Positions 51,141 to 64,000 of a stretch of DNA of 64,000 nt are shown here, piece after piece. The stretch is from positions 97,546 to 161,545 of the forward strand of contig JABXNX010000070.1 in assembly GCA_014843695.1 (NCBI GenBank), written 5' to 3'. The position numbers and the translations under genes are program-made. A model generated the notes under the pieces. That model saw nothing but the letters and a program-made list of their open reading frames with translations, was not told the origin of the DNA and ran no database searches. Origin of the DNA: Archivesica marissinica. Lineage: Eukaryota > Mollusca > Bivalvia > Venerida > Vesicomyidae. Every line of letters begins with the position of its first letter. Positions within the stretch are counted from its first letter, which is position 1.

Positions 51141-53830
51141 CAATGTGTAGTATGGGGCATCCACTAACTATGTGTAGTATGGGGCATCCACTAACAATGT
51201 GTAGTATGGGGCATCCACCAACAATGTGTAGTATGGTGCATCCACCAACAATATGTAGCATGGGGCATCCACCAACAATGTGTAGTATGGTGCATCCACC
51301 AACAATGTGTAGTATGGGGCATCCACCAACAATGTGTAGTATGGGGCATCCACCAACAATGTGTAGTATGGTGCATCCACCAGCATTGTGTAGTATGGTG
51401 CATCCACCAACAATGTGTAGTATGGGGCATCCACCAACAATGTGTAGTATGGTGCATCCACTAACAATGTGTAGTATGTGGCATCCACTAACAATGTGTA
51501 GTATGTGGCATACACCGACAATGTGTAGTATGGGGCATTCACTAACACTGTGTAGTATGGGGCATCCACTAACAATGTTTAGTATGGGGCATCCACTAAC
51601 ACTGTGTAGTATGTGGCATCCACAAACAATATGTAGTATGTGGCATCCACTAACAATGTGTAGTATGGGGCATCCACTAACAATGTGGGGTATGTGGTAT
51701 CCACAAACAGTGTGTAGTAAGGGACATCCACTAACAATGTGTAGTATGTGGCATACACCGACAATGTGTAGTATGGGGCATCCATTAACAATGTGTAGTA
51801 TGTGGCATCCACAAACAATGTGTAGTATGAGCATCCACTAACAATGTGTAGTATGTGGCATCCACAAACAATGTGTAGTATGTGGCATCCACTAACAATG
51901 TGTAGTATGGGGCATCCACCAACAATGTGTAGTATGTGGCATACACCGACAATGTGTAGTATGTGGCATACACCGACAATGTGTAGTATATGGCCTCCAC
52001 CGACAATGTGTAGTATGTAGCATACACCGACAATGTGTAGTATGCGGCATCCACCGACAATGTGTAGTATGTGGCATCCACCGACAATGTGTAGTATGTA
52101 GCATACACCGACAATGTGTAGTATGTGGCATTCACCGACAATGTGTAGTATGTGGCATCCACAGACAATGTGTAGTATGTGGCATCCACCAACAATGTGT
52201 ATTATGTGGCATACACCGACAATGTGTAGTATGGGGCATACACAAACAATGTGTAGTATGGGGCATACACCGACAATGTGTAGTATGTGGCATACACCGA
52301 CAATGTGTAGTATGTGGCATACACCGACAATGTGAGGTAGGAGGCATACACAGACAATGTGTAGTATGGGGCATCCACCAACAATGTGTAGTATGTGGCA
52401 TACACTGACAATGTGTAGTATGTGGCATACACCGACAATGTTTAGTATGTGGCATACACCGACAATGTGTAGTATGTGGCATACACCGACAATGTGTAGT
52501 ATGTGGCATACACCGACAATGTGTAGTATGTGGCATCCACCGACAATGTGTAGTATGTGGCATCCACCAACAATGTGTAGTATGTGGCATCCACCGACAA
52601 TGTGTAGTATGGGGCATCCAACGACAATGTGTAGTATGTGGCATCCACCGACAATGTGTAGTATGGGGCCGACAATGTGTAGTATGTGCCATCCGCCGAC
52701 AATGTGTAGTATGTGGCATACACCGACAATGTGTAGTATGTGGCATCCACCAACAATGTGTAGTATGGGGCATCCACCGACAATGTGTAGTATGTGGCAT
52801 CCACCAACAATATGTAGTATGGGGCATCCACTAACAATGTGTAGTATGGGGCATCCACCAACAATGTGTAGTATGGGGCATCCGCTAACAATGTGTAGTA
52901 TGGGGCATCCACCAACAATGTGCAGTATTGTGCATCCACCAACAATGTGTAGCATGGGGCATCCACTAACACTGTGTAGTATGGGGCATCCACTAACAAT
53001 GTTAGTATGGTTCATCCACTAACACTGTGTAGTATGGGGCATCCACTAACAATGTGTAGTATGGGGCATCCACTAACACTGTGTAGTATGGGGCATCCAC
53101 TAACACTGTGTAGTATGGGGCATCCATTAACAATGTGTAGTATGGGGCATCCACCAACAATGTGTAGTATGGGGCATCCACTAACACTTTGTAGTATGGT
53201 GCATCCACTAACAATGTGTAGTATGGGGCATCCACTAACAATCTGTAGTATGGTGCATCCACTAACAATGTGTAGTATGGGGCCGACAATGTGTAGTATG
53301 GGGCATCCACTAACAATGTGTAGTATGTGGCATACACCGACAATGTGTAGTATGGGGCATCCACAAACAATGTGTAGTATGGTGCATCCACCAACAATGT
53401 GTAGTATGGGGCATCCACTAACACTGTGTAGTATGGGGCATCCACTAACAATGTGTAGTATTGTTCATCCACTAACAATGTATGGTATGGGGCATCCACC
53501 AACAATGTGTAGTATGGGGCATCCACTAACAATGTGTAGTATGGGGCATCCACTAACAATGTGTAGTATGGTGCAGCCACTAACAATGTGTAGTATTGGG
53601 CCGACATTGTGTAGTATGGGGCATCCACTAACAATGTGTATTATGGGGCATCCACCAACAATGTGTATTATGGAGCATCCACCAACAATGTGTAGTATGG
53701 GGCATCCACTAACAATGTGTAGTATGGGCATCCATTAACAATGTGTAGTATGGTGCATCCACTAACAATGTGTAGTATGGGGCATCCACTAACAATGTGT
53801 AATATGGTGCATCCACTAACAATGTGTAGT
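51141..53830. repeat. ~2.86-kb higher-order repeat, copy 2
   Basis: Partner of the previous unit with the same marker monomers (ATATGGCCTCCACC, GTGAGGTAGGAGGCATACAC, AACAATGTTAGTATGGTTC). Homology fades near 53830. Confidence 0.85.
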
Positions 53831-56502
53831 ATGGGGCATCCACCAACAATGTGTATTATCGGGCATCCGCCAACAATGTGTAGTATGGGGCATCCACTAA
53901 CAATGTGTAGTATGGGGCATTCACCAACAATGTGTAGTATGGTGCATCCACCAACAATGTGTAATATGGGGCATCCGCCGACAATGTGTAGTATGGTGCA
54001 TCCACCGACAATGTGTAGTATGTGGCATCCACTAATAATATGTAGTATGGTGCATCCACCGACAAAGTGTAGTATGTGGCATACACCGACAATGTGTAGT
54101 ATGTGGCATACACCGACAATGTGTAGTATGTGGCATCCACCGACAATGTGTAGTATGTGGCATCCGCCGGCAATGTGTAGTATGGTGCACCCACCGACAA
54201 TGTGTAGTATGTGCCATCCACTAACAATATGTAGTATGGTGCATCCACCGACAAAGTGTAGTATGGTGCATACACCGACAATGTGTAGTGTGTGGCATAC
54301 ACCGACAATGTGTAGTATGTGGCATCCACCGACAATGTGTAGTATGGGGCCGACAATGTGTAGTATGGGCCATTCGCCGACAATGTGTAGTATGTGGCAT
54401 ACACCGACAATGTGTAGTATGTGGCATCCACCAACAATGTGTAGTATGGTGCATCCACCGACAATGTGTAGTATGGGGCATCCACCAACAATGTGTAGTA
54501 TGGGGCATCCACTAACAATGTGTAGTATGGGGCAACCACCAACAATGTGTAGTATGGGGCATGCACTAACAATGTGTAGTATGGGGCATCCACCAAAAAT
54601 GTGTAGTATGGTGCATCCACCAACAATGTGTATTATGGGGCATCCACCAACAATGTGTAGTATGGGGCATACACTAACAATGTGTAGTATGGGGCATCCA
54701 CTAACAATGTGTAGCATGGTGCATCCACTAACAATTTGTAGTATGGGGCATCCATTAACAATGTGTAATATGGTGCATCCACTAACAATGTGTAGTATGG
54801 GGCCGACAATGTGTAGTATGGGGCATCCACTAACAATGTGTATTATGGGGCATCCACCAACAATGTGTAGTATGGGGCATCCACCAACAATGTGTAGTTT
54901 GTGGCATCCAACAACAATGTGTAGTATGGTGCATCCACCGACAATGTGTAGTATGGGGCATCCACCAACAATGTGTAGTATGGTGCATCCACCAACAATG
55001 TGTAGTATGGGACATCCACCAACAATGTGTAGTATGGGGCATCCACCAACAATGTGTAGTATGGTGCATCCACCAACAATGTGTAGTATGGGGCATCCAC
55101 CAACAATGTGTAGTATGGGGCATCCACCAACAATGTGTAGTATGGTGCATCCACCAACATTGTGTAGTATGGTGCATCCACCAACAATGTGTAGTATGGG
55201 GCATCCACCAACAATGTGTAGTATGGTGCATCCACTAACAATGTGTAGTATGTGGCATACACCGACAATGTGTAGTATGGGGCATTCACTAACAATGTGT
55301 AGTATGGTGCATCCACCAACAATGTGAAGTATGGGGCATCCACTAACACTGTGTAGTATGGGGCATCCACTAACAATGTGTAGTATGGTTCATCCACTAA
55401 CACTGTGTAGTATGGGGCATCCACTAACAATATTTAGTATGGGGCATCCACTAACACTGTGTAGTTTGTGGCATCCACAAACAATATGTAGTATGTGGCA
55501 TCCACTAACAATGTGTAGTATGGGGCATACACTAACAATGTGGGGTATGTGGCATCCACAAACAATGTGTAGTATGGGGCATCCACTAACAATGTGTAGT
55601 ATGTGGCATCCACAAACAATGTGTAGTATGTGGCATCCACTAACAATGTGTAGTATGGGGCATCCACTAACACTGTGTAGTATGTGGCATACACCGACAA
55701 TGTGTAGTATGGGGCATCCATTAACAATGTGTAGTATGTGGCTTCCACAAACAATGTGTAGTATGGGGCATCCACTAACAATGTGTAGTATGTGGCATCC
55801 ACAAACAATGTGTAGTATGTGGCATCCACTAACAATGTGTAGTATGGGGCATCCACTAACACTGTGTAGTATGGGGCATCCATTAACAATGTGTAGTATG
55901 GGGCATCCACCAACAATGTGTAGTATGGGGCATCCACTAACACTTTGTAGTATGGGGCATCCACTTACAATGTGTAGTATGGGGCATCCACTAACAATGT
56001 GTAGTATGGTGCATCCACTAACAATGTGTAGTATGGGGCCGACAATGTGTAGTATGGGGCATCCACTAACAATGTGTAGTATGTTGCATACACCGACAAT
56101 GTGTCGTATGGGGCATCCACAAACAATGTGTAGTATGGTGCATCCACCAACAATGTGTAGTATGGGGCATCCACTAACACTGTGTAGTTAGGGGCATCCA
56201 CTAACAATGTGTAGTATTGTTCATCCACTAACAATGTGTAGTATGGGGCATCCACCAACAATGTGTAGTATGGGGCATCCACTAACAATGTGTAGTATGG
56301 GGCATCCACTAACAATGTGTAGTATGGTGCATCCACTAACAATGTGTAGTATTGAGCCGACATTGTGTAGTATGGGGCATCCACTAACAATGTGTATTAT
56401 GGGGCATCCACCAACAATGTGTAGTATGGGGCATCCACCAAATATGTGTATTATGGGGCATCCACCAACAATGTGTAGTATGGGGCATCCATTAACACTG
56501 TG

Positions 56503-57760
56503 TAGTACGGGGGCATCCACTAACAATGTGTAGTATGGGGCATCCACTAACAATGTGTATTATGGGGCATCCACCAACAATGTGTAGTATGGGGCATCCA
56601 CTAACGATGTGTAGTATGGTGCATCCACCGACAATGTGTAGTATGGTGCATACACCGACAATGTGTAGTATGTGGCATCCACTAACAATATGTAGTATGG
56701 TGCATCCACCGACAATGTGTAGTATGGTGCATACACCGACAATGTGTAGTATGTGGCATACACCGACTATGTGTAGTATGTGGCATCCACCGACAATGTG
56801 TAGTATGGGGCCGACAATGTGTAGTATGGGCCATCCGCCGACAATTTGTAGTATGTGGCATACACCGACAATGTGTATTATGTGGCATCCACCAACAATG
56901 TGCAGTATGGGGCATCCGCCGACAATGTGTAGTATGGGGCATCCACCAACAATGTGTAGTATGGGGCATCCACTAACAATGTGTAGTATGGGGCATCCAC
57001 CAACAATGTGTAGTATGGGGCATCCGCCGACAATGTGTAGTATGGGGCATCCACAAACAATGTGTAGTATGGGGCATCCACTAACAATGTGTAGTATGGG
57101 GCATCCACCAACAATGTGTAGTATGGGGCATCCACCAATAATGTGTAGTATGTGGCATCCACCAACACTGTGTAGTGTGGGGCATCCACCAACAATGTGT
57201 AGTATGTGGCATACACCGACAATTTGTAGTATTGGGCATCCACTAAAATTGTGTAGTATGGTGTATCCACCAACAATGTGTAGTATGGGGCATCCACTAA
57301 CACTGTATACTGTGGGGCATCCACTAACAATATGTAGTATGATGCATCCACTAACACTCTATAGTATGGGGCATCCACTAACAATGTGTAGTATGGGACA
57401 TCCACTAACACTATGTAGTATGGGGCCTCCACTAACACTGTGTAGTATGGGGCATCCACTAACAATATGTAGTATGGTGCATCCACCAACAATGTGTAGT
57501 ATGGGGCATCCACTAACACTGTGTAGTATGGGGTATCCACTAACAATGTGTAGGATGGGGCATCCACTAACAATGTGTAGTATGGGGCTGACAATGTGTA
57601 GTATTGGGCATCCACTAACAATGTGTATTATGGGGCATCCACCAACAATGTGTAGTATGGGGCATCCACCAACAATGTGTAGTATGGTGCATCCACTAAC
57701 AATGTGTAGTATGGTGCATCCACTAACAATGTGTAGTATGGGGCATCCACTAACACTGTG
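56503..57760. repeat. 1258-bp tandem duplication, copy 1
   Basis: Begins at the odd unit TAGTACGGGGGCATCC, which has an extra G, and recurs 1258 bp later. 56682-56969 translates identically to 57940-58227. Shared private variants are CATCCACTAAAATTG, CACTGTATACT and GGGGCTGACAATG. Confidence 0.88.
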
Positions 57761-58990
57761 TAGTACGGGGGCATCCACTAACAATGTGTAGTATGGGGCA
57801 TCCACTAACAATGTGTATTATGGGGCATCCACCAACAATGTGTAGTATGGGGCATCCACTAACGATGTGTAGTATGGTGCATCCACCGACAATGTGTAGT
57901 ATGGTGCATACACCGACAATGTGTAGTATGTGGCATCCACTAACAATATGTAGTATGGTGCATCCACCGACAATGTGTAGTATGGTGCATACACCGACAA
58001 TGTGTAGTATGTGGCATACACCGACTATGTGTAGTATGTGGCATCCACCGACAATGTGTAGTATGGGGCCGACAATGTGTAGTATGGGCCATCCGCCGAC
58101 AATTTGTAGTATGTGGCATACACCGACAATGTGTATTATGTGGCATCCACCAACAATGTGCAGTATGGGGCATCCGCCGACAATGTGTAGTATGGGGCAT
58201 CCACCAACAATGTGTAGTATGGGGCATCCACTAACAATGTGTAGTATGGGGCATCCACCAACAATGTGTAGTATGGGGCATCCGCCGACAATGTGTAGTA
58301 TGGGGCATCCACAAACAATGTGTAGTATGGGGCATCCACTAACAATGTGTAGTATGGGGCTTCCACCAACAATGTGTAGTATGGGGCATCCACCAATAAT
58401 GTGTAGTATGTGGCATACACCAACACTGTGTAGTATGGGGCATCCACCAACAATGTGTAGTATGTGGCATACACCGACAATTTGTAGTATTGGGCATCCA
58501 CTAAAATTGTGTAGTATGGTGTATCCACCAACAATGTGTAGTATGGGGCATCCACTAACACTGTATACTATGGGGCATCCACTAACAATGTGTAGTATGA
58601 TGCATCCACTAACACTGTGTAGTATGGGGCATCCACTAACAATGTGTAGTATGGGACATCCACTAACACTATGTAGTATGGGGCCTCCACTAACACTGTG
58701 TAGTATGGGGCATCCACTAACAATGTGTAGTATGGTGCATCCACCAACAATGTGTAGTATGGGGCATCCACTAACACTGTGTAGTATGGGGCATCCACTA
58801 ACAATGTGTAGGATGGGGCATCCACTAACAATGTGTAGTATGGGGCTGACAATGTGTAGTATGGGGCATCCACTAACAATGTGTATTATGGGGCATCCAC
58901 CAACAATGTGTATTATGGGGCATCCACCAACAATGTGTCGTATGGTGCATCCACTAACAATGTGTAGTATGGTGCATCCACTAACAATGT
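57761..58990. repeat. 1258-bp tandem duplication, copy 2
   Basis: Second copy, beginning with the same TAGTACGGGGGCATCC unit. A handful of substitutions distinguish it (e.g. CATACACCAACACTG near 58412 versus CATCCACCAACACTG near 57154). Homology ends near 58990. Confidence 0.86.
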
Positions 58991-59683
58991 GTAATATGGT
59001 GCATCCACTAACAATGTGTAGTATGGGGCCGACATTGTGTAGTATGGGCCATCCAATAACAATGTGTATTATGGGGCATCCACCAACAATGTGTAGTATG
59101 GGGCATCCACCAACAATGTGTATTATGGGGCATCCACCAACAATGTGTAGTATGGGGCATCCACTAACAATGTGTAGTATGGGGCATCCACCAACAATGT
59201 GTAATATGGTGCATCCACCAACAATGTGTAGTATGGGGCATCCGCCGACAATGTGTAGTATGGTGCATCCACCGACAATGTGTAGTATGTGGCATCCACT
59301 AATAATATGTAGTATGGTGCATCCACCGACAATGTGTAGTATGTGGCATACACCGACAATGTGTAGTATGTGGCATACACCGACAATGTGTAGTATGTGG
59401 TATCCACCGACAATGTGTATTATGGGGCATCCACCGACAATGTGTAGTATGGTGCATCCACCAACAATATGTAGTATGTGGCATCCGCCGATAATGTGTA
59501 GTATGGTGCACCCACCGACAATGTGTAGTATGTGCCATCCACTAACAATATGTAGTATGGTGCATCCACCGACAAAGTGTAGCATGGTGCATACACCGAC
59601 AATGTGTAGTATGTGGCATACACCGACAATGTGTAGTATGTGGCATCCACCAACAATGTGTAGTATGGGGGCATCCGCCGACA

Positions 59684-60650
59684 ATGTGTAGTATGGTGCA
59701 TCCACCGACAATGTGTAGTATGTGGCATCCACTAATAATATGTAGTATGGTGCATCCACCGACAAAGTGCAGTATGTGGCATACACCGACAATGTGTAGT
59801 ATGTGGCATACACCGACAATGTGTAGTATGTGGCATCCACCGACAATGTGTAGTATGGGGCATCCACCGACAATGTGTAGTATGGTGCATCCACCAACAC
59901 TATGTAGTATGTGGCATCCGCCGACAATGTGTAGTATGGTGCACCCACCGACAATGTGTAGTATGTGCCATCCACTAACAATATGTAGTATGGTGCATCC
60001 ACCGACAAAGTGTAGTATGGTGCATACACCGACAATGTGTAGTATGTGGCATACACCGACAATGTGTAGTATGTGGCATCCACCGACAATGTGTAGTATG
60101 GGGCCGACAATGTGTAGTATGGGCCATCCGCCGACAATGTGTAGTATGTGGCATACACCGACAATGTGTAGTATGTGGCATCCACCAACAATGTGTAGTA
60201 TGGGGCATCCACCGACAATGTGTAGTATGGGGCATCCACCAACAATGTGTAGTATGGTGCATCCACCAATAATGTGTAGTATTGGGCATCCACCAACAAT
60301 GTGTAGTATGGGGCATCCACCAACAATGTGTAGTATGGTGCATCCACCAACATTGTGTAGTATGGTGCATCCACCAACAATGTGTAGTATGGGGCATCCA
60401 CCAACAATGTGTAGTATGGTGCATCAACTAACAATGTGTAGTATGGCGCATCCACTAACAATGTGTAGTATGTGGCATACACCGACAATGTGTAGTATGG
60501 GGCATTCACTAACAATGTGTAGTATGGTGCATCCACCAACAATGTGAAGTATGGGGCATCCACTAACACTGTGTAGTATGGGGCATCCACTAACAATGTG
60601 TAGTATGATTCATCCACTAACACTGTGTAGTATGGTGCATCCACCAACAA
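59684..60650. repeat. ~1.4-kb higher-order repeat, copy 1
   Basis: Aligned with 61049-62123: the left part at offset 1365 and the right part at 1473. The difference of 108 bp equals four monomers added in copy 2. Shared variants include CCAACACTATGTAG, GGTGCATCAACTAAC, ATGGCGCATCC and GTATGATTCATCC. Confidence 0.8.
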
Positions 60651-61048
60651 TGTGTATTATGGGGCATCCACCAACAATGTGTAGTATGGGGCATCCACTA
60701 ACAATGTGTTGTATGGTGCATCCACTAACAATGTGTAGTATGGTGCATCCACTAACAATGTGTAGTATGGGGCATCCACTAACAATGTGTAATATGGTGC
60801 ATCCACTAACAATGTGTAGTATGGGGCCGACAATGTGTAGTATGGGCCATCCAATAACAATATGTATTATGGGGCATCCACCAACAATGTGTAGTATGGG
60901 GCATCCACCAACAATGTGTATTATGGGGCATCCACCAACAATGTGTAGTATGGGGCATCCACTAACAATGTGTAGTATGGGGCATCCACCAACAATGTGT
61001 AGTATGGTGCATCCACCAACAATGTGTAGTATGGGGCATCCGCCGACA

Positions 61049-62123
61049 ATGTGTAGTATGGTGCATCCACCGACAATGTGTAGTATGTGGCATCCACTAA
61101 TAATATGTAGTATGGTGCATCCACCGACAAAGTGCAGTATGTGGCATACACCGACAATGTGTAGTATGTGGCATACACCGACAATGTGTAGTATGTGGCA
61201 TCCACCGACAATGTGTAGTATGGGGCATCCACCGACAATGTGTAGTATGGTGCATCCACCAACACTATGTAGTATGTGGCATCCGCCGACAATGTGTAGT
61301 ATGGTGCACCCACCGACAATGTGTAGTATGTGCCATCCACTAACAATATGTAGTATGGTGCATCCACCGACAAAGTGTAGTATGGTGCATACACCGACAA
61401 TGTGTAGTATGTGGCATACACCGACAATGTGTAGTATGTGGCATCCACCGACAATGTGTAGTATGGGGCCGACAATGTGTAGTATGGGCCATCCGCCGAC
61501 AATGTGTAGTATGTGGCATACACCGACAATGTGTAGTATGTGGCATCCACCAACATTGTGTAGTATGGTGCATCCACCGACAATGTGTAGTATGGGGCAT
61601 CCACCAACAATGTGTAGTATGGGGCATCCACTAACAATGTGTAGTATGGGGCATCCACTAACAATGTGCAGTATGGGGCATCCACCAACAATGTGTAGTA
61701 TGGTGCATCCACCAACAATGTGTAGTATGGTGCATCCACCAATAATGTGTAGTATGGGGCATCCACCAACAATGTGTAGTATGGGGCATCCACCAACAAT
61801 GTGTAGTATGGTGCATCCACCAACATTGTGTAGTATGGTGCATCCACCAACAATGTGTAGTATGGGGCATCCACCAACAATGTGTAGTATGGTGCATCAA
61901 CTAACAATGTGTAGTATGGCGCATCCACTAACAATGTGTAGTATGTGGCATACACCGACAATGTGTAGTATGGGGCATTCACTAACAATGTGTAGTATGG
62001 TGCATCCACCAACAATGTGAAGTATGGGGCATCCACTAACACTGTGTAGTATGGGGCATCCACTAACAATGTGTAGTATGATTCATCCACTAACACTGTG
62101 TAGTATGGGGCATCCACTAACAA
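61049..62123. repeat. ~1.4-kb higher-order repeat, copy 2
   Basis: Sister of the preceding unit with four additional monomers, carrying the same private variants through GTATGATTCATCC near 62077. Beyond it the block shifts to CAAAC and CCGAC types. Confidence 0.8.
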
Positions 62124-63239
62124 TGTTTAGTATGAGGCATCCACTGACACTGTGTAGTATGTGGCATCCACTAACAATGTGTAGTATGGGGCATCCACTA
62201 ACAATGTGGGGTATGTGGCATCCACAAAAAAATGTGTAGTATGGGACATCCACTAACAATGTGTAGTATGTGGCATACACCGACAATGTGTAGTATGGGG
62301 CATCCATTAAAAATATGTAGTATGTGGCATCCACAAACAATGTGTAGTATGGGGCATCCACTAACAATGTGTAGTATGTGGCATCCACAAACAATGTGTA
62401 GTATGTGGCATCCACTAACAATGTGTAGTATGGGGCATCCACCAACAATGTGTAGTATGTGGCATACACCGACAATGTGTAGTATGTGCATACACCGACA
62501 ATGTGCAGTATGTGGCCTCCACCGACAATGTGTAGTATGTAGCATACACCGACAATGTGTAGTATGCGGCATCCACCGACAATGTGTAGTATGTAGCATA
62601 CACCGACAATGTGTAGTATGTGGCCTTTACCGACAATGTGTAGTATGTGGCATCCACCGACAATGTGTAGTATGTGGTATCCACCATCAATGTGTATTAT
62701 GTGGCATACACCGACAATGTGTAGTATGGGGCATACACAGACAATGTGTAGTATGTGGCATACACCGACAATGTGTAGTATGTGGCATACACCGACAATG
62801 TGAGGTAGGAGGCCTCCGTCAACAATGTGTAGTATGGGGCATCCACCAACAATGTGTAGTATGTGGCATACACCGACAATGTGTAGTATGTGGCATACAC
62901 CGACAATGTTTAGTATGTGGCATACACCGACAATGTGTAGTATGTGGCATACACCGACAATGTGTAATATGTGGCATACACCGACAATGTATATTATGTG
63001 GCATCCACCGACAATGTGTAGTATGTGGCATCCACCAACAATGTGTAGTATGTGGCATCCACCGACAATGTGTAGTACGGGGCATCCAACGACAATGTGT
63101 AGTATGTGGCATCCACCGACAATGTGTAGTATGGGGCCGACAATGTGTAGTATTTGCCATCCGCCGACAATGTGTAGTATGTGGCATACACCGACAATGT
63201 GTAGTATGTGGCATCCACCAACAATGTGTAGTATGGTGC

Positions 63240-64000
63240 ATCCACCAACAATGTGTAGTATGTGGCATCCACCAACAATGTGTAGTATGTGGCATCCACT
63301 AACAATGTGTAGTATGGGGCATCCACCAACAATGTGTAGTATGGGGCATCCGCTAACAATGTGTAGTATGGGGCATCCACCAACAATGTGAAGTATGGTG
63401 CATCCACCAACAATGTGTAGTATGGGGCATCCACCAACAATGTGTAGTATGGTGCATCCACCAACAATGTGTAGTATGGGGCATCCACCAACAATGTGTA
63501 GTATGGGGCATCCACCAACAATGTGTAGTATGGTGCATCCACCAACAATGTGTAGTATGGTGCATCCACCAACAATGTGTAGTATGTGGCATCCACCGAC
63601 AATGTGTAGTATGTGGCATCCACCAACAATGTGTAGTATGTGGCATACACCGACAATGTGTAGTATGTGGCATACACCGACAATGTGTAGTATGTGGCAT
63701 ACACCGACAATGTGTAGTATGTGGCATCCACCGACAATGTGTAGTATGTGGCATACACAGACAATGTGTAGTATGGTGCATCCACCAACAATATGTAGTA
63801 TGTGGCATCCACCGACAATGTGTAGTATGTGGCATACACAGACACTGTGTAGTATGGTGCATTCATCAACAATGTGTAGTATGTGGCATCCACCGACAAT
63901 GTGTAGTACGTGGCATACATCGACAATGTGTAGTATGTGGAATACACCAACAATGTGTAGTATGTGGCATCCACCGACAATGTGTAGTATGTGGCATACA
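63240..64000. repeat. copy of the first ~761 bp of the window
   Basis: Positions 63241-64000 match 2-761 at an offset of 63239. The match includes private variants GTGAAGTATGGTGC (63389 and 150), GGTGCATTCATCAAC (63857 and 618) and GTGTAGTACGTGGC (63900 and 661). The 169-codon minus-strand translation at 114-623 is the same as that at 63353-63862. I saw one mismatch (CCGAC versus CCAAC) at the very start. Confidence 0.92.

Larger units (their letters stand above)
45601..64000. repeat. 27-bp minisatellite, block C
   Basis: About 680 monomers running off the right window edge. CCAAC and CTAAC variants and TATGGGGC or TATGGTGC predominate from about 46 to 62 kb, in contrast to block A. Near 62-64 kb the block-A-like CCGAC/CATAC/TGTGGC type returns. 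21-bp GGGGCCGAC units recur (e.g. 46006, 46456, 47075, 47523, 48168, 49806, 52668, 56038, 58066, 60102, 61467, 63134), as do 26-bp units that have lost one G (TATGGGCATCC, e.g. 48995, 49959, 50864, 53725). GTGAGGTAGGAGGC monomers occur near 49472, 52334 and 62801. No gene was found. Confidence 0.97.

Noticed and set aside
1..64000. Telomeric or rDNA sequence
   Set aside because: No TTAGGG-type runs or rRNA-like segments were seen; all arrays have units of 11 bp or more with different motifs.

Overview
This window is repeat-dominated DNA from an animal genome, almost certainly an invertebrate and plausibly a mollusc or other lophotrochozoan. The evidence is three-fold: one recognisable spliced exon of the calponin/transgelin family, a non-LTR retrotransposon fragment of the CR1/L2 type, and a SINE-like insertion with a tRNA-like head. 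There are no bacterial gene arrays, operons or ribosome-binding sites. Almost every long open frame here is a by-product of tandem repeats whose unit length, or three times it, is a whole number of codons. Those frames are not reported as genes.

Layout. 1-14911: a 27-bp minisatellite. 14912-15911: exactly 1000 N. 15912-25044: a CpG-rich 47-bp satellite, parts of which look badly assembled. 25045-25755: mostly a 17-bp minisatellite split by a 251-bp SINE-like insertion. 25756-27568: an 11-bp array. 27569-28004: about 430 bp of non-repetitive DNA holding, on the minus strand, the last coding exon of a calponin/transgelin-like protein (27772-27957). 28005-31153: a 22-bp array. 31154-44020: the 27-bp minisatellite again. 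44021-45600: a 5'-truncated L2/CR1-like retrotransposon with an uninterrupted reverse-transcriptase frame. 45601-64000: the 27-bp minisatellite to the window end. The 27-bp family alone covers about 46 kb, roughly 1700 monomers.

The 27-bp blocks are organised as higher-order repeats (HORs) with periods of about 1.07, 1.26, 1.32, 1.4, 2.86 and about 4.1 kb, marked by shortened 21-bp monomers and other variants. The L2 element sits inside one HOR unit. At least six sister units keep the uninterrupted target, so the pre-insertion site can be read directly from this window.

I found no convincing new enzymatic or defence system. The most informative observations are the calponin exon walled in by two unrelated arrays, the L2 insertion with paralogous empty sites, the SINE with target duplications, the HOR architecture, and signs that the 47-bp array contains unpolished, possibly mis-joined sequence.
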